Assembly (NCBI GenBank): GCA_035507475.1
Contig: DATJOB010000267.1
Coordinates: 1-6,537, forward strand
Reading direction: 5' to 3'
Length of the DNA: 6,537 nucleotides
Source: DATARH01 sp035507475
GTDB taxonomy: Bacteria; Pseudomonadota; Alphaproteobacteria; ATCC43930; CGMCC-115725
Positions 5,665 to 6,537 of the stretch are shown one piece after another. The translations under genes and the position numbers were made by a program. The notes below the pieces were generated by a model that saw only the letters and a program-made list of their open reading frames with translations, had not been told where the DNA came from and did not search any database. Positions within the stretch are counted from its first letter, which is position 1, and each line of letters starts with the position of its first letter.

Positions 5665-5703
5665 GCCGGCCCGCCGATCCGAAATCCGCCCGCCCGGGCC
5701 GGC
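5665..5703. repeat. 9-bp perfect inverted repeat between divergent genes
   Basis: GCCGGCCCG (5665-5673) and CGGGCCGGC (5695-5703) are perfect inverted copies around a 21-bp centre. The dyad begins four bases upstream of the reductase -35, a place typical for an activator or regulator of this divergent region. It is entirely G/C, so chance occurrence in this composition is not negligible. Confidence 0.4.
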
Positions 5704-5766
5704 AGGTCCGCGAGCGAAGTTTTGGGTTTGCGCCCCGACGGGACTTGCCGCCCGCAATGTGGGAAC

Positions 5767-5796
5767 TTCAAATCCGCGGCGCGGGCGCGCTATGAT
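5767..5796 (+). promoter_or_regulatory. Candidate promoter of the BNR-repeat protein gene
   Basis: TTCAAA (5767-5772, four of six matches to TTGACA), an 18-bp spacer and TATGAT (5791-5796, five of six matches to TATAAT) lie just ahead of the gene. The implied start near 5803 gives a leader of about 24 nt with the GAGGAGG ribosome binding site. Confidence 0.4.
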
Positions 5797-5826
5797 CGGC
5801 AAAGACTTTCGACCGAGGAGGAAGCG

Positions 5827-6537
5827 ATGGCGGGTCAGACGCATGTGTATGCCGGCGTGGCGGCCACCGTGGGCATGGAACATTCCGGCACGCTCGGCGG
5901 CATCTTCCGCCAGTCGCCCGGCGACAAGGGCTGGGAGCACCTCACGAAGGGCCTCGCCGACGGCGCCGAGGTGCACGCGATCACGGTCCACCCGACCGAC
6001 CACGACACGCTCTTCGTCGGCAGCACCAAGGGCATCTACCGCAGCACCAACCGCGGCGCGAACTTCGAGAAGCTGAGCGTCCCCGGCGGCGACCCCGACA
6101 TCTGGTCGATCCTCGTCCACCCGGCCGACCCGCGGCGCCTCTATGCCGGGGCGAGCCCGGTCGGCGTCTACCGTTCCGACGACGGCGGCGACCATTGGCA
6201 GAAGCTCCCCGACCCCGGCCTGCCGAACCGCGTCCACATGGCATTTGCCTGCCGGGTGATGCGGCTCGACATCGACCCCGCCTCGCCCGACGACGTCTAT
6301 GCGACGATGGAGGCGAACGGCGCGATGCGCAGCCGCAGCGCCGGCGAGAGCTGGGAGGACTGCACCGCCGACCTGATCCGCTTCTGCGAGCAGCCGAAAT
6401 ACCGCAGCCGGATCGGCAGCCAGACCGAGATCGAAGGCATGCTCGACGGCCATGCGCTGGCCTGCAGCGGCGCGGCGCCCGGCACCGTGTTCCTGGCCAA
6501 CCGCATGGGCCTGTTCCGCAGCACCGACCGCGGCGAC
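5827..6537 (+). CDS. BNR/Asp-box beta-propeller protein (partial, runs off the right edge)
   Basis: 237 codons are visible with no stop before the window ends. The start ATG has GAGGAGG six bases upstream. The protein is built from repeats of a strand plus an Asp-box-like turn: GGIFRQSPGDKGWEHL (24-39), GIYRSTNRGANFEKL (69-83), GVYRSDDGGDHWQKL (113-127), MRSRSAGESWEDC (167-179) and GLFRSTDRGD at the edge. Between them are V-H-P-x-D or D-P-x-x-P-D linkers followed by LY/VYA strands. This is the pattern of sialidase/Vps10-type propellers. No signal peptide is seen. No catalytic residues of sialidases can be identified in the visible part, and many proteins annotated this way are of unknown function, so I assign fold only. 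It is divergent from the aldo/keto reductase across a 220-bp gap. Confidence 0.85.
   Translation, partial: MAGQTHVYAGVAATVGMEHSGTLGGIFRQSPGDKGWEHLTKGLADGAEVHAITVHPTDHDTLFVGSTKGIYRSTNRGANFEKLSVPGGDPDIWSILVHPADPRRLYAGASPVGVYRSDDGGDHWQKLPDPGLPNRVHMAFACRVMRLDIDPASPDDVYATMEANGAMRSRSAGESWEDCTADLIRFCEQPKYRSRIGSQTEIEGMLDGHALACSGAAPGTVFLANRMGLFRSTDRGD

Noticed and set aside
5607..5771. Upstream extension of the aldo/keto reductase by 55 codons
   Set aside because: It has no ribosome binding site, would cover the best promoter in the window, and the family N-terminus begins right after the ATG at 5606.
4507..6453. 648-codon minus-strand open frame spanning the reductase and the BNR gene
   Set aside because: It runs out of frame through the aldo/keto reductase and antisense to the BNR gene and the lactonase end. 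Its translation is Arg/Ala/Gly-rich with no recognisable domain.

Overview
The window is GC-rich (clearly above 60% by eye) with strong G/C preference at third codon positions. It has compact, Shine-Dalgarno-led genes, one with a twin-arginine signal. This suggests a free-living high-GC proteobacterium, most likely an alphaproteobacterium. That placement is inferred from composition and gene families, as no phylogenetic marker is present. I see no rRNA, tRNA, CRISPR array, insertion sequence or phage gene.

Layout, left to right. Bases 1-83 probably hold the last 26 codons of a plus-strand gene. Bases 84-290 are non-coding, with a small AT-rich island carrying a dyad around TATAAT and a weak terminator-like hairpin for the operon arriving from the right. 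Bases 291-3246 are a three-gene minus-strand operon, read right to left. It starts with two tandem paralogous VOC-fold proteins (200 and 189 aa) carrying the residue pattern of extradiol-type ring-cleavage dioxygenases. It ends with a 567-aa D-aminoacylase-like amidohydrolase that lacks two of the family's usual metal histidines. Divergent from this operon is a plus-strand Tat-exported beta-propeller lactonase (3429-4577). The 182-bp divergent gap holds three perfect 15-bp tandem repeats directly in front of the first VOC gene. The lactonase converges with a minus-strand aldo/keto reductase (4614-5606) over a 36-bp gap that contains a G-quadruplex motif. A second divergent intergenic region (5607-5826) carries a good sigma70-type promoter for the reductase, a 9-bp inverted repeat and a candidate promoter for the last gene. 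That gene is a plus-strand BNR/Asp-box propeller protein that runs off the right edge.

Working hypothesis (inference): this is a small-molecule catabolic neighbourhood. The parts are possible ring-opening or other metal-dependent VOC chemistry, a C-N hydrolase, an exported lactonase-type propeller and an NADPH-dependent reductase. The most unusual local structure is the repeat tract. On the operon strand each unit carries ATGAGG, a start codon overlapping a Shine-Dalgarno-like GAGG, and the resulting short reading frame ends in an ATGA overlap with the first VOC gene.
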